Source of the DNA: Yoonia sp. G8-12
Lineage (GTDB): Bacteria > Pseudomonadota > Alphaproteobacteria > Rhodobacterales > Rhodobacteraceae
Reading direction: 5' to 3'
NCBI RefSeq assembly: GCF_038443675.1
Contig: NZ_CP151762.1
Location: forward strand, 2,852,001 to 2,916,000
Length of the DNA: 64,000 nucleotides
Part shown: one piece after another, positions 8,901 to 16,701 of the stretch
Position numbering within the stretch: the stretch's first letter is position 1
Layout of the letters: every line of letters starts with the position of its first letter
Notes under the pieces: generated by a model
What the model was told of the DNA's origin: nothing
The model's database searches: none
Seen by the model: only the letters and a program-made list of their open reading frames with translations
Made by a program: the position numbers and the translations under genes

Positions 8901-9440
8901 GATCTGGCCTATCAAAACCTTGAATCTGTCGAACTGGGTGTCACTACTGTCGACCACTATTTCGATACGCTTGGCGGTATTTCCCGCGCGGTAAAGCGTG
9001 CAAAGGGCGGCCAAAGCGCCCCTGTCTATATCGGCGATCAGACCAAAGGGGCCGCCAAGGTGCGCACGCTGCAAGATCAGGTCGCGTTAGAGACACGCAG
9101 CCGCAGTTTGAATCCGAAGTTCTATGAGGCCCTGCTGAACCACGGCCACGAAGGCGTGCGCCAGATCGAAGCCCACGTGACCAACACGATGGGTTGGTCC
9201 GCAACAACCGGTGAAGTTGAACCTTGGGTGTATCAACGCCTGTCCGAAACATTCGTGCTGGACGAAGCCATGCGCAACCGTTTGGCCGCGTTGAACCCGC
9301 AGGCCTCGATGCGGATGGCAAACCGCCTGCTTGAAGCATCTGACCGTCAGTATTGGACGCCGGATGCAGACACGCTCGCAGCGCTGCAAGATGCAGCGGA
9401 TGCGCTTGAAGATCGCATGGAAGGGATCGCAGCAGAATGA
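5898..9440 (+). CDS. bchH: Magnesium chelatase large subunit H
   Basis: BchH binds protoporphyrin IX and is the catalytic subunit of Mg-chelatase, working with the BchI-BchD AAA+ motor encoded at 19.4-22 kb. The product is 1180 residues, the usual size. I chose the ATG at 5898 (MRDNADINTFRFVILTLD) with GAGG at 5882-5885; it overlaps bchB by 11 bases. A cysteine cluster GANGCSGCSYACKMKSDC at about residues 378-396, followed by APCPER, is present. The cobaltochelatase CobN/BchH domain covers most of the chain, with the signature HFGMHGALEFMPGKQAGL region near residue 590-615. Confidence 0.96.
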   Translation: MRDNADINTFRFVILTLDSHSAGPAMRMRHKLAADFPGLEIAIHAAAEWGENPAALSDAKQSVANANIIVTNLLFLEEHTSAILPDLIARRADCDAMVNVIADSEIVKLTKMGDLDMSKPTSGLMALLKRLRPGAKASKSGESQMKTLRRLPKILRLIPGKSQDLRNWFLSMQYWLGGSDDNIEQMVRMLVSRYAKGQNWKPVKVLAPIEYPEVGVYHPDLPGHHISTDIADLPVPYEPVATVGILMLRSYILSSDCAHYDAVIRAFEAKGMRVIPAFAGGLDGRPAIERYFQGRVDAMVSLTGFSLIGGPAYNDSDAAVEMLKKLDVPYIAAQPLEFQTLGQWAGDPQGLGPIETTMLVALPEIDGATNPTVFAGRHGANGCSGCSYACKMKSDCKAMAPCPERIASLAEKTLRLAVLRRKQNADKKIGIVLFGFPPNAGAVGTAAYLSVFESLFNTLNKMKSDGYRVDVPETVDDLRAAVLLGNSAQYGQQANVAAHVDADTIVRTTPPLAEIEAVWGPAPGKIQSDGRGVFVLGHHFGNVFVGVQPAFGYEGDPMRLLFEKGFAPTHAFVTFYAWLRNTFQADALLHFGMHGALEFMPGKQAGLGARDWPDRLIGAMPNIYLYAANNPSEASLAKRRSNAITITHLTPPLTTAGLYKGLADLKDSLTRWREMPAEDNQRTDLELLIRDQANAVDMNAHDIDKLWLKLLETEGSLITEGLHVVGKPLSDTARAEMIAMMPEGEAAKRAAELLKEDHELPALMRALSGHFIAPVPGGDLIRSPQIVPTGRNIHAFDPFRMPTAFAMAEGAKQADLLLETHQSMPKTVALVLWGSDNIKSDGGPIAQALSLMGAKPRFDNFGRLAGADLIPLATLGRPRIDVVMTLSGIFRDLLPLQTRMLAEAALKCAMADEPLEQNFIRAHALAYAAEIDCDLETAALRVFSNAEGAYGSNVNQLVDSSAFGDEDELADAYEARKSFSYGVNGKATQNPVLLQKALKDVDLAYQNLESVELGVTTVDHYFDTLGGISRAVKRAKGGQSAPVYIGDQTKGAAKVRTLQDQVALETRSRSLNPKFYEALLNHGHEGVRQIEAHVTNTMGWSATTGEVEPWVYQRLSETFVLDEAMRNRLAALNPQASMRMANRLLEASDRQYWTPDADTLAALQDAADALEDRMEGIAAE

Positions 9441-9477
9441 TCCGTTTCACAATGAATATAACAGGAAGGACTCTGAT

Positions 9478-10374
9478 ATGAGCCCGAGAGACGAAGTACC
9501 AAACCTACGCGGCCAAGACGGCGAAGGTTCCGTTCAGGTGCATCAGCCCGAAGACGCCAAGATCGAAGGCGCAAAGGTATTTGCAGTCTACGGCAAGGGC
9601 GGGATCGGCAAATCGACCACGTCATCCAACCTGTCTGCCGCGTTCTCCATGCATGGCAAACGCGTTTTGCAGATCGGCTGTGATCCCAAGCACGACAGCA
9701 CATTCACATTGACCGGTACCCTTGTACCGACGGTGATTGATATCCTTAAGGACGTTGATTTCCATTCCGAGGAACTGCGCCCTGAAGATTTCATTTTTGA
9801 AGGTTTCAACGGTGTCAAATGCGTTGAGGCTGGTGGCCCCCCTGCGGGCACCGGCTGTGGTGGCTATGTTGTCGGCCAGACGGTGAAGTTGCTGAAACAG
9901 CATCACCTGCTGGAAGACACCGATGTCGTGATCTTTGACGTGCTGGGCGATGTGGTGTGTGGTGGCTTTGCCGCCCCGCTGCAACATGCCGATCGCGCGT
10001 TGATCGTCACCGCGAATGACTTTGACAGCATCTATGCGATGAACCGGATCATTGCCGCTGTGCAGGCGAAATCGTCCAACTACAAGGTGCGTCTGGCGGG
10101 TTGCGTTGCCAACCGCAGCAAGGACACCGACGAGGTGGACCGGTATTGCGAAACAGTCGGGTTTAACCGCCTCGCGCATATGCCCGATCTTGATGCGATC
10201 CGTCGCAGCCGTTTGAAGAAAAAGACGCTTTTTGAGATGCCCGATGATGAAGACGTCGTGCAGGTGCGCAAAGAATACATGCGCCTGGCCGAAACGCTTT
10301 GGAACGGGACGTTGCCTATGGCGCCTGAATGCCTGCCGGATCGTGAAATCTTTGAATTGTTGGGTTTTGATTAA
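9478..10374 (+). CDS. bchL: Dark-operative protochlorophyllide reductase iron protein L
   Basis: BchL is the NifH-like ATPase that donates electrons to BchNB. The 298-residue product has the P-loop GKGGIGKST at 39-47 and the two cysteines that hold the bridging [4Fe-4S] cluster of the homodimer, Cys127 (GTGCGG) and Cys161 (DVVCGG). The ATG at 9478 has AGGAAGGA eight bases upstream; a longer open frame from 9331 overlaps bchH and lacks a ribosome site. Its TAA shares a base with the bchM ATG (TAATG at 10372-10376). It is oxygen sensitive in known organisms, which matters in an aerobic phototroph. Confidence 0.97.
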   Translation: MSPRDEVPNLRGQDGEGSVQVHQPEDAKIEGAKVFAVYGKGGIGKSTTSSNLSAAFSMHGKRVLQIGCDPKHDSTFTLTGTLVPTVIDILKDVDFHSEELRPEDFIFEGFNGVKCVEAGGPPAGTGCGGYVVGQTVKLLKQHHLLEDTDVVIFDVLGDVVCGGFAAPLQHADRALIVTANDFDSIYAMNRIIAAVQAKSSNYKVRLAGCVANRSKDTDEVDRYCETVGFNRLAHMPDLDAIRRSRLKKKTLFEMPDDEDVVQVRKEYMRLAETLWNGTLPMAPECLPDREIFELLGFD

Positions 10375-11066
10375 TGGCCACTTACGCCACCACACGTGAC
10401 AGGGTCGAACACTATTTCGACCGCACCGCCACCAAGGTTTGGGAGCAGCTGACATCAGATGCGCCTGTCTCTGGTGTGCGGGCCACCGTGCGTGCGGGAC
10501 GTGACCGGATGCGTGCACTGATGCTGGCGCAACTGCCCGAAGACCTGCGCGGAGCGCGGGTTCTGGATGCGGGCTGTGGCACTGGCACGATGGCGGTCGA
10601 ACTGGCCCAACGCGGTGCCGATGTGGTTGCCGTCGATATTTCGCCTGCTTTGGTGGGGATCGGGGAACAGCGGATGCCAGCCAATCTGGCGGGCAATATC
10701 ACGTGGATTGCTGGCGACATGCTTGATAGCACAACGGGCGTGTTTGACTACATCCTCGCGATGGACTCGATGATCTACTACAATGCGCCGGACATCGCCG
10801 GACTGCTGGGCAAAGCCAGCCCACGGCTTGAGGGCAAGTTTATCTTTACCATTGCGCCGCGCACCCCGGCCCTGATGGCTATGTGGCGTGTGGGCAAGAT
10901 GTTCCCGCGTGCAGACCGCAGCCCCGTGATGGTACCGCAAACCGTAAGCGGTGTTGCAGATGCCTTGCGCACGTCGGGCGTAAAGGGACGCCTGAAAGAG
11001 ATCGAGCGCGTCAAATCAGGCTTCTATATTTCCACAGCATTGTCATTCGAGGGTCCGAACACATGA
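10374..11066 (+). CDS. bchM: Magnesium-protoporphyrin IX methyltransferase
   Basis: BchM uses S-adenosylmethionine to methylate Mg-protoporphyrin IX, making the substrate of AcsF. The 230-residue product shows the class I SAM motif VLDAGCGTGTMAVELA at about residues 63-78 and the DIS after motif II, with the family C-terminus. It starts one base inside the bchL stop and its own stop overlaps lhaA by four bases (ATGA at 11063-11066), so it is embedded in a translationally coupled run. Confidence 0.95.
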   Translation: MATYATTRDRVEHYFDRTATKVWEQLTSDAPVSGVRATVRAGRDRMRALMLAQLPEDLRGARVLDAGCGTGTMAVELAQRGADVVAVDISPALVGIGEQRMPANLAGNITWIAGDMLDSTTGVFDYILAMDSMIYYNAPDIAGLLGKASPRLEGKFIFTIAPRTPALMAMWRVGKMFPRADRSPVMVPQTVSGVADALRTSGVKGRLKEIERVKSGFYISTALSFEGPNT

Positions 11067-12493
11067 TCTTCAAGGCGTCATCTCTCAAGAAGATCTCGGT
11101 TGATCTTTTGCCGTTCAGCGATGCTGTCAGTGATGATCTGCCGCTGGGTCAGTTGCTGCGCCTTTCGCTGTTCCAGGTTTCTGTCGGGATGGCGGCGGTA
11201 ATGCTGCTGGGCACATTGAACCGCGTGATGATTGTTGAGCTGAATATCGGTGCGATGCTGGTGGCAGCGATGATTGCCTTGCCTGTCTTGGTCGCGCCTC
11301 TGCGTGCGCTGGTTGGGTACAAGTCCGACAACTACAAATCCGCGATCGGTTGGAAGCGGATTCCTTACCTTTGGCTCGGTACCATGTGGCAATTTGGTGG
11401 TTTGGCGATCATGCCGATGGCGCTGTTGGTTTTGTCAGGTGATCGTACGCTGGACATTGACTGGGCAGGGTATGTGGGTGCCGCATTGGCGTTCCTCATG
11501 ACCGGTTTCGGTATGCACATGACACAGACCGCAGGGCTGGCGCTGGCGGCGGATCGCGCAACCGAGGAAACCCGGCCAAAGGTCGTGGCGTTGCTCTATG
11601 TAATGAACCTTGTGGGTATGGCCTTTGCGGCCATCATCATTGGCGCGTTGCTGCGTGATTATTCCGCACTGCGTCTGGTGCAGGTCGTGCAAGGCACGGC
11701 TGTCGTGACATTGCTTTTGAACCTGATTGCCCTGTGGAAGCAGGAAAAGGTCAAGCCGATGACCAAGGCACAACGCGAAGAGGCAAGCCCAACTTTCCGC
11801 GATGCGTGGAACGATCTGGCCGCTGGCGGTGATGCGGGCCGTCTCTTGGCTGTCGTCTTCATCGGAACAATGGCCTTCAATATGCAAGACGTATTGCTGG
11901 AGCCATATGGCGGTGAAATCATGGGCCTCTCGGTTTCGGCCACAACACTGCTGACGGCCATGTGGGCGGCGGGTGCTTTGGTTGGTTTTGCCTTTGCCGC
12001 ACGTTGGCTAGCCAATGGGCTTGACCCTTATCGCATGTGCGCACGCGGTATTCTTGCGGGCATCCTTGCGTTTTGCGCAGTCATTTTTTCGGCACCTATC
12101 GGGTCGCCGGCACTTTTCTATCTTGGTGCGGCCCTGATCGGTTTCGGAGGCGGCCTCTTTGGCGTCTCGACCCTGACGGCCGCCATGACAATGCCCACAA
12201 CTGGCAATGCCGGTCGTGGTTTGGCCCTTGGCGCATGGGGGGCTGCACAGGCCACCGGTGCCGGGCTGTCCATCTTTATCGGGGGCACTGTGCGTGACCT
12301 TGTGAACCATGCCGCTGGGAACGGCACTTTGGGAGAGGCGCTCGCCACGCCTGCCACCGGCTATTCGGTCGTTTATCACACCGAAATTGGCCTCTTATTC
12401 CTCACCCTGATTGTGCTGGGACCGCTTGTGCGGTTACGGCCAATAAACACTGGGGGGTCTGCCAAGCTGGGATTGGCAGATTTCCCGACCTAA
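11063..12493 (+). CDS. lhaA: LhaA/PucC-family light-harvesting assembly membrane protein
   Basis: A 476-residue member of the BCD (PucC/LhaA) family of major-facilitator-like membrane proteins, with about twelve hydrophobic segments. Family members assist assembly of light-harvesting complexes and may handle bacteriochlorophyll. The start MIFKASSLKKISVDLLPFSD and the loop GYKSDNYKSAIGWKRIPYLW near residue 90 are typical. Its position between bchM and puhA is the standard place for lhaA rather than pucC, so LH1 is the likely client. The ATG at 11063 overlaps the bchM stop. Confidence 0.92.
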   Translation: MIFKASSLKKISVDLLPFSDAVSDDLPLGQLLRLSLFQVSVGMAAVMLLGTLNRVMIVELNIGAMLVAAMIALPVLVAPLRALVGYKSDNYKSAIGWKRIPYLWLGTMWQFGGLAIMPMALLVLSGDRTLDIDWAGYVGAALAFLMTGFGMHMTQTAGLALAADRATEETRPKVVALLYVMNLVGMAFAAIIIGALLRDYSALRLVQVVQGTAVVTLLLNLIALWKQEKVKPMTKAQREEASPTFRDAWNDLAAGGDAGRLLAVVFIGTMAFNMQDVLLEPYGGEIMGLSVSATTLLTAMWAAGALVGFAFAARWLANGLDPYRMCARGILAGILAFCAVIFSAPIGSPALFYLGAALIGFGGGLFGVSTLTAAMTMPTTGNAGRGLALGAWGAAQATGAGLSIFIGGTVRDLVNHAAGNGTLGEALATPATGYSVVYHTEIGLLFLTLIVLGPLVRLRPINTGGSAKLGLADFPT

Positions 12494-12512
12494 CGACCGA
12501 AAGGATACCACA

Positions 12513-13271
12513 ATGGTTGGTGTAGAATTTTTTGGAGACTTCGATCTGGCGAGCGCAGCAATTTGGCTCTTCTGGATCTTCTTTGCAGGCCTTGTTTATT
12601 ACCTGCAAACTGAAAACATGCGCGAAGGTTATCCTTTGCGCGACGACGCCGATGGCGTGCCCGCGAACGAAAGCCTTTTTCCTTTGCCAAAGGAAAAGAC
12701 CTTCAAACTGCGCGATGGTCGCGGTGAACTGACAGTGCCTTCACGTGAATTCGAAGACAGCAAAATGCGGACTGATCTGGCATTGGCGCAGACTTCGGCA
12801 TCCACAGGGTCGCCCTGGATCCCAACCGGCGATCCGATGATTGATGGTGTTGGTCCTGCATCGTGGTCACCGCGTCGCGACGCGCCGGAACTGGACGCCC
12901 ACGGTCACGTCAAGATCAAGCCAATGGCTGGTCTGGATGACTTCAAGGTTTCTGCGGGTCGTGATCCGCGTGGGCTGCCTGTGGTTGGTCGCGACGGCGA
13001 AGTTGTCGGCCGTGTCACGGACATGTGGGTCGATGTGCCAGAGCAGATGGTCCGCTTTCTTACGGTTGATCTGAACCCGGAAGGTACGGGCAAAACACGC
13101 CTGATCCCGATGAACATGGCCAAGATCGGTACTGACCGAGTGGTCGTGCGGTCTTTGATGGCCAGCAACTGGGATGGCGTACCAGCCACCAAAAGCATGG
13201 AGCAGGTTACCTTGCTCGAGGAAGACAAGATCATGGCGTATTACGCCGGTGGCACAATGTACGCCTCCTGA
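12513..13271 (+). CDS. puhA: Photosynthetic reaction center H subunit
   Basis: PuhA caps the cytoplasmic face of the reaction center and supports proton delivery to QB. The 252-residue product has a short N-terminal region, one membrane helix at about 13-30 (IWLFWIFFAGLVYYL), then a cytoplasmic PRC-barrel with GRVTDMWVDVPEQMVRF near 165-185. AAAGGA precedes the ATG at 12513 by seven bases. The gene is followed by a 73-bp gap with a hairpin before puhB, a place where mRNA processing could raise puhA output. Confidence 0.96.
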   Translation: MVGVEFFGDFDLASAAIWLFWIFFAGLVYYLQTENMREGYPLRDDADGVPANESLFPLPKEKTFKLRDGRGELTVPSREFEDSKMRTDLALAQTSASTGSPWIPTGDPMIDGVGPASWSPRRDAPELDAHGHVKIKPMAGLDDFKVSAGRDPRGLPVVGRDGEVVGRVTDMWVDVPEQMVRFLTVDLNPEGTGKTRLIPMNMAKIGTDRVVVRSLMASNWDGVPATKSMEQVTLLEEDKIMAYYAGGTMYAS

Positions 13272-13298
13272 TCTTGTCTGATGAAAACACGTTGCGTT

Positions 13299-13315
13299 CC
13301 CGGTTCGCCACCGGG
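13299..13315 (+). other. mRNA hairpin between puhA and puhB
   Basis: CCCGGT-TCGCC-ACCGGG forms a perfect 6-bp stem with a 5-base loop just after puhA. There is no T-run, so it is more likely an mRNA stabiliser or processing element than a terminator. Confidence 0.4.
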
Positions 13316-13344
13316 GCCGCTCTGGCTAGGAAAGGGAACATGCC

Positions 13345-13986
13345 ATGAGCCACGACGATTTTAACTTTGAACCCGTCAAGGGCCTGCCCGAGCAGTTGCC
13401 CGAAGGGGAACATATCTTGTGGCAGGGTGCCCCTGATCCACGGCTCTTGGCGCGCGAAGCGCTGGGTGTGCGCTGGGTTGCGGCCTATTTTGCACTGCTT
13501 GCTTTCTGGCGCGTTGGCGTGTCAGCGGCGGATGCGCCTTTCGGCATCGCCATCATGCATGGTCTGCCTTTTGTGATTTCGGGGCTGGTTGCCTGTGGCA
13601 TCCTTTACGGGATCGCCTATGTGCAGGCCCGCTCCACTGTTTATACACTGACAAACAAACGTGTGGCGATGCGGATCGGTGCGGCGCTGACGATGACTCT
13701 GAACCTGCCGTATACTTGGATCGGAACCGCGAAGCTTGATCTGAAACCATCGGGCCACGGCACATTGGCGTTTGAGTTGATTGGTGAAACCCGCATTTCC
13801 TATCTGATGTCATGGCCGCATGTCCGCCCTTGGCGGATGGCGCGCACGCAACCTGCGCTGCGTTGCATCCCTGATGCCCAGAATGTCGCCCAGATCTTTG
13901 CCGAAGCGGCCGAGACCCGGATTTCCGAGCCACGCATTGAGCGTGTGTCGCAACAAGACGGCAGCAACGCCGTCGCAGCGGAGTAA
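13345..13986 (+). CDS. puhB: Photosynthetic complex assembly protein PuhB
   Basis: A 213-residue membrane protein with two or three hydrophobic segments (about 45-60, 70-95) followed by a bacterial PH-like domain containing TVYTLTNKRVAMRIGAAL. PuhB is required for normal reaction center and LH1 assembly in Rhodobacter. The ATG at 13345 has AAAGGGAA upstream; another ATG five bases earlier is out of frame. It lies between puhA and puhC as in other photosynthesis clusters. Confidence 0.92.
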   Translation: MSHDDFNFEPVKGLPEQLPEGEHILWQGAPDPRLLAREALGVRWVAAYFALLAFWRVGVSAADAPFGIAIMHGLPFVISGLVACGILYGIAYVQARSTVYTLTNKRVAMRIGAALTMTLNLPYTWIGTAKLDLKPSGHGTLAFELIGETRISYLMSWPHVRPWRMARTQPALRCIPDAQNVAQIFAEAAETRISEPRIERVSQQDGSNAVAAE

Positions 13987-13991
13987 GTCAT

Positions 13992-14450
13992 ATGTCGCAA
14001 CTTGAACAACAAATGCGCCACCGCGACCGCGATATGGTCCCCCGTTTTCTGGTCCAGGCCATGTTTGGTTTGATGGCAGCGGCCCTTGCTTTGGTGGCCT
14101 ATGCGCAGTGGTTTGACGTGCCTAACCGCGGCGTGCTGGTCGAAGCGCCCGTCGTCCAATCGCTTGAGATTGTGATGGAGGGCAACCGCAGCGGCATTTA
14201 CGAGGTCAGAACGCCTGAGGGTGAATTGCTGGCTTCTTCTGCTGATTACAAAGGTGGTTTTCTGGGTGTGATTGGCCGCGTCGTGGAACGCTCGCGCTAT
14301 GTGAATAACGCCTCGCAAACCGCGCCAATCACCGTTGTGCGCCGCGAAAACGGCAATATCGCCATCATTGACGATACCACTGACTTGCGGGTCGAGTTGA
14401 TTGGTTACGGCAAGGACAATGTAGCAGCCTTCGCAAGACTGCTGGACTGA
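13992..14450 (+). CDS. puhC: Photosynthetic complex assembly protein PuhC
   Basis: A 152-residue protein with one N-terminal membrane helix (about 14-37) and a periplasmic domain. PuhC is a conserved assembly factor that affects LH1 and reaction center levels. It begins five bases after the puhB stop. The identification rests on size, topology and position; sequence conservation in this family is low. Confidence 0.85.
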   Translation: MSQLEQQMRHRDRDMVPRFLVQAMFGLMAAALALVAYAQWFDVPNRGVLVEAPVVQSLEIVMEGNRSGIYEVRTPEGELLASSADYKGGFLGVIGRVVERSRYVNNASQTAPITVVRRENGNIAIIDDTTDLRVELIGYGKDNVAAFARLLD

Positions 14451-14454
14451 AACT

Positions 14455-14478
14455 GTGCGCGGGTTAGCCGCCCCGCAC
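14455..14478 (+). other. Imperfect hairpin after puhC
   Basis: GTGCG-C-GGG and CCC-CGCAC can pair with a one-base bulge around a short loop, immediately after the puhC stop and before the next ribosome site. No T-run follows. It may mark an mRNA processing point inside the superoperon. Confidence 0.3.
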
Positions 14479-14499
14479 TGAATGTGAAAGGGAACTCAC

Positions 14500-14796
14500 A
14501 TGGGACTATTTACAAGAGAGAAAGAGACCGCGCCTTGCACGGTCACAATCTCGCACCGGTTCGAGGAACTATCGGCGCATGTGCGTCTGGATAATGGCGC
14601 TGTCATCAATCCGGGCGATACGGTGCAGGTGCAGGGACCGGAAATCATGGCCGCCTTTGGCGAGTTGATCGAAGAAAAGCGCACCGCCGTGATCACACGG
14701 GCCAGCAAGCTAGAACAGCTTTGGACCCGCGCCACCGGTGATTTTGAGTTTATGGAACTCTGCGAATTTTCCTTTAGCGAAGAGGTGATGTCATGA
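14500..14796 (+). CDS. Small conserved protein of unknown function in the puhC-acsF interval
   Basis: A 98-residue soluble protein with no signal peptide or membrane segment. It is acidic in its C-terminal half and reads like a small beta-rich domain (VRLDNGAVINPGDTVQVQGP) followed by a helical tail ending FEFMELCEFSFSEEVMS. AAAGGGAA stands upstream of the ATG. Its TGA overlaps the acsF ATG (ATGA at 14793-14796), so the product is probably made in step with the cyclase. I believe similar small genes occur at this place in other purple bacterial clusters, but I know no assigned function. A role in AcsF maturation or electron supply is only a guess from coupling. Confidence 0.75.
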   Translation: MGLFTREKETAPCTVTISHRFEELSAHVRLDNGAVINPGDTVQVQGPEIMAAFGELIEEKRTAVITRASKLEQLWTRATGDFEFMELCEFSFSEEVMS

Positions 14797-15911
14797 ACAT
14801 GCACTCATCCACAGCCGCGACAGCCGAAGAGGCGATTGCCGCACAAGAGGCCCTGCCACCGCTGACCAATGAAGAAGCGACAAAAGTAGCGATGTCCAAC
14901 ACGCTGCTGACCCCGCGTTTCTACACCACCGATTTCGAAGAGATGGACGCGATTGATGTGACCCCTGTCCGCAAAGACTGGGACGTGTTGATTGGCCAGA
15001 TGAAAGCCGACCCCAACAAAGGCCACTTCAAAAAGAACGAAGATTGGGACGATGTTGATTGGGACGGCATGGAGCCGAAACTGAAGGCCGAGTTCATCGA
15101 CTTCCTGATATCAAGCTGCACGGCTGAATTTTCCGGCTGCGTGCTTTATAAGGAAATGAAGCGGCGCGGATCCAACAAGGATATCACCGAGCTGTTTCAG
15201 CTGATGGCACGTGATGAGGCCCGCCATGCCGGTTTCATCAACGATGCGCTGCGCGAAGCGGGTATCGCGGTGAACCTTGGCTTCCTGACGCAGGCCAAGA
15301 AGTACACCTACTTCCGCCCCAAGTTCATCTATTACGCCACATATCTGTCCGAAAAGATCGGTTATGCCCGCTATATCACGATCTATCGTCATCTGGAAAA
15401 GCACCCGGAAATGCGCTTCCACCCAATTTTCAAATGGTTCCGTGAATGGTGCAATGACGAGTTTTCACATGGCGAGGCATTTGCCTTGCTGTTGAAAACC
15501 GATCCGCAACTGACCGAAGGTCGCATGAACAAGCTGTGGATCAAGTTCTTCCTGACAGCAGTGTTTTCAACAATGTGGGTCCGCGATCACCAGCGTCCAG
15601 AATTCCACAAAGCACTGGGCGTTGATCCAAAATGGTACGGCCAAGAGGTGTTTCGCGTCACATCAGAGATCACCACGCAGGTGTTCCCGATGACATTGGA
15701 CATCAACCATCCACGTTGGGAACCAACGCTGAACCGGATGCAGGATGCCAACGTGCAGATCGCGGCAGGCCGCAAGCAAGGCGGGATCGGTGGTTGGGCC
15801 AAGCGCATGATGGGATCGGCCAAGGCGGGTTTTGCCTTTGTGTCTTTGCTGACAATTCCGGTTCACAAGAATGCTGTTCCTGACAGCCCCCGACTGGAGC
15901 CCGCATACTGA
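14793..15911 (+). CDS. acsF: Aerobic Mg-protoporphyrin IX monomethyl ester cyclase
   Basis: AcsF is the membrane-associated di-iron oxygenase that closes the isocyclic ring E using O2. The 372-residue product carries the two carboxylate/His motifs DEARHAGF (about 142-149) and DEFSHGEAF (about 220-228) of the di-iron site. The oxygen-independent enzyme BchE is not in the window, in keeping with an aerobic lifestyle. The start overlaps the preceding small gene by four bases and the stop shares bases with puhE (TGATG). Confidence 0.97.
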   Translation: MNMHSSTAATAEEAIAAQEALPPLTNEEATKVAMSNTLLTPRFYTTDFEEMDAIDVTPVRKDWDVLIGQMKADPNKGHFKKNEDWDDVDWDGMEPKLKAEFIDFLISSCTAEFSGCVLYKEMKRRGSNKDITELFQLMARDEARHAGFINDALREAGIAVNLGFLTQAKKYTYFRPKFIYYATYLSEKIGYARYITIYRHLEKHPEMRFHPIFKWFREWCNDEFSHGEAFALLLKTDPQLTEGRMNKLWIKFFLTAVFSTMWVRDHQRPEFHKALGVDPKWYGQEVFRVTSEITTQVFPMTLDINHPRWEPTLNRMQDANVQIAAGRKQGGIGGWAKRMMGSAKAGFAFVSLLTIPVHKNAVPDSPRLEPAY

Positions 15912-16696
15912 TGACATCGCCCTGGATCGCATCGCTGATTGCTATTTTCGTCTGGTGGTTTTCCACTGGTGCGATTTTGGTAGCGGTGCGGCGGGCGGAC
16001 CGGTTGGGCAGCCATGGCATGACCACCTTTATGGGCCTGCCCTTATTGGCGGTCGGTGTCTGGGCTGTTGCGGCGTCTTTGCATGATGCCAGCGTTTTTG
16101 GCGTTTATGTCGGGTTCGCAGGTGCTTTGGCGATTTGGGGCTGGATCGAGCTGGCGTTCCTTGCAGGCGTGATCACCGGCCCCATGCGCGATGATTGCCC
16201 GCCGGGCCTTGCGGGACGAGATCGGTTTTTCCGCGCGTTTTCAACCGTAGCCTACCATGAACTGGCGCTGACGATTGGCCTTTGGGGTCTTGTCATTGCC
16301 TCGGATGGCGCTGAAAACCGGATCGCTCTTGCGATATATCTGGTGCTCTTCATTGCGCGTATTCTGGCGAAACTGAACCTCTATTATGGCGTGCCGCGGA
16401 TCAATACGGAATTCGTGCCGCTGCGCCTGAACCACCTGAAATCATACTTCCGGCGCGGTCCGGTGACACTCGCCTTCCCAGCGGCGATCACCATTTTGAC
16501 CACACTACTGGCCGTCTGCGCCGAGCGGTTATGGACCGCCGGAGCGGATGTAACGGTCGCAGGCTATGCCCTGCTCACTGCAATGGCGGGGCTTGCCCTG
16601 CTTGAACACTGGTTGATGGTGGTTCCGCTGCCTGATGCGAAACTCTGGCGCTGGATGCTTCCACCGCAAAAAACGATGTCCAAAGAAGAAAGATAA
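15911..16696 (+). CDS. puhE: PuhE membrane protein (DUF3623 type)
   Basis: A 261-residue polytopic membrane protein with roughly seven hydrophobic segments. PuhE modulates bacteriochlorophyll production and photosystem assembly in Rhodobacter. A conserved-looking central block is RAFSTVAYHELALTIGLW, followed by NLYYGVPRINTEFVPLRLNHL. The ATG overlaps the acsF stop by one base. The call is based on sequence type and on the puhABC-acsF-puhE-hemA order. Confidence 0.88.
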   Translation: MTSPWIASLIAIFVWWFSTGAILVAVRRADRLGSHGMTTFMGLPLLAVGVWAVAASLHDASVFGVYVGFAGALAIWGWIELAFLAGVITGPMRDDCPPGLAGRDRFFRAFSTVAYHELALTIGLWGLVIASDGAENRIALAIYLVLFIARILAKLNLYYGVPRINTEFVPLRLNHLKSYFRRGPVTLAFPAAITILTTLLAVCAERLWTAGADVTVAGYALLTAMAGLALLEHWLMVVPLPDAKLWRWMLPPQKTMSKEER

Positions 16697-16701
16697 GACC
16701 G

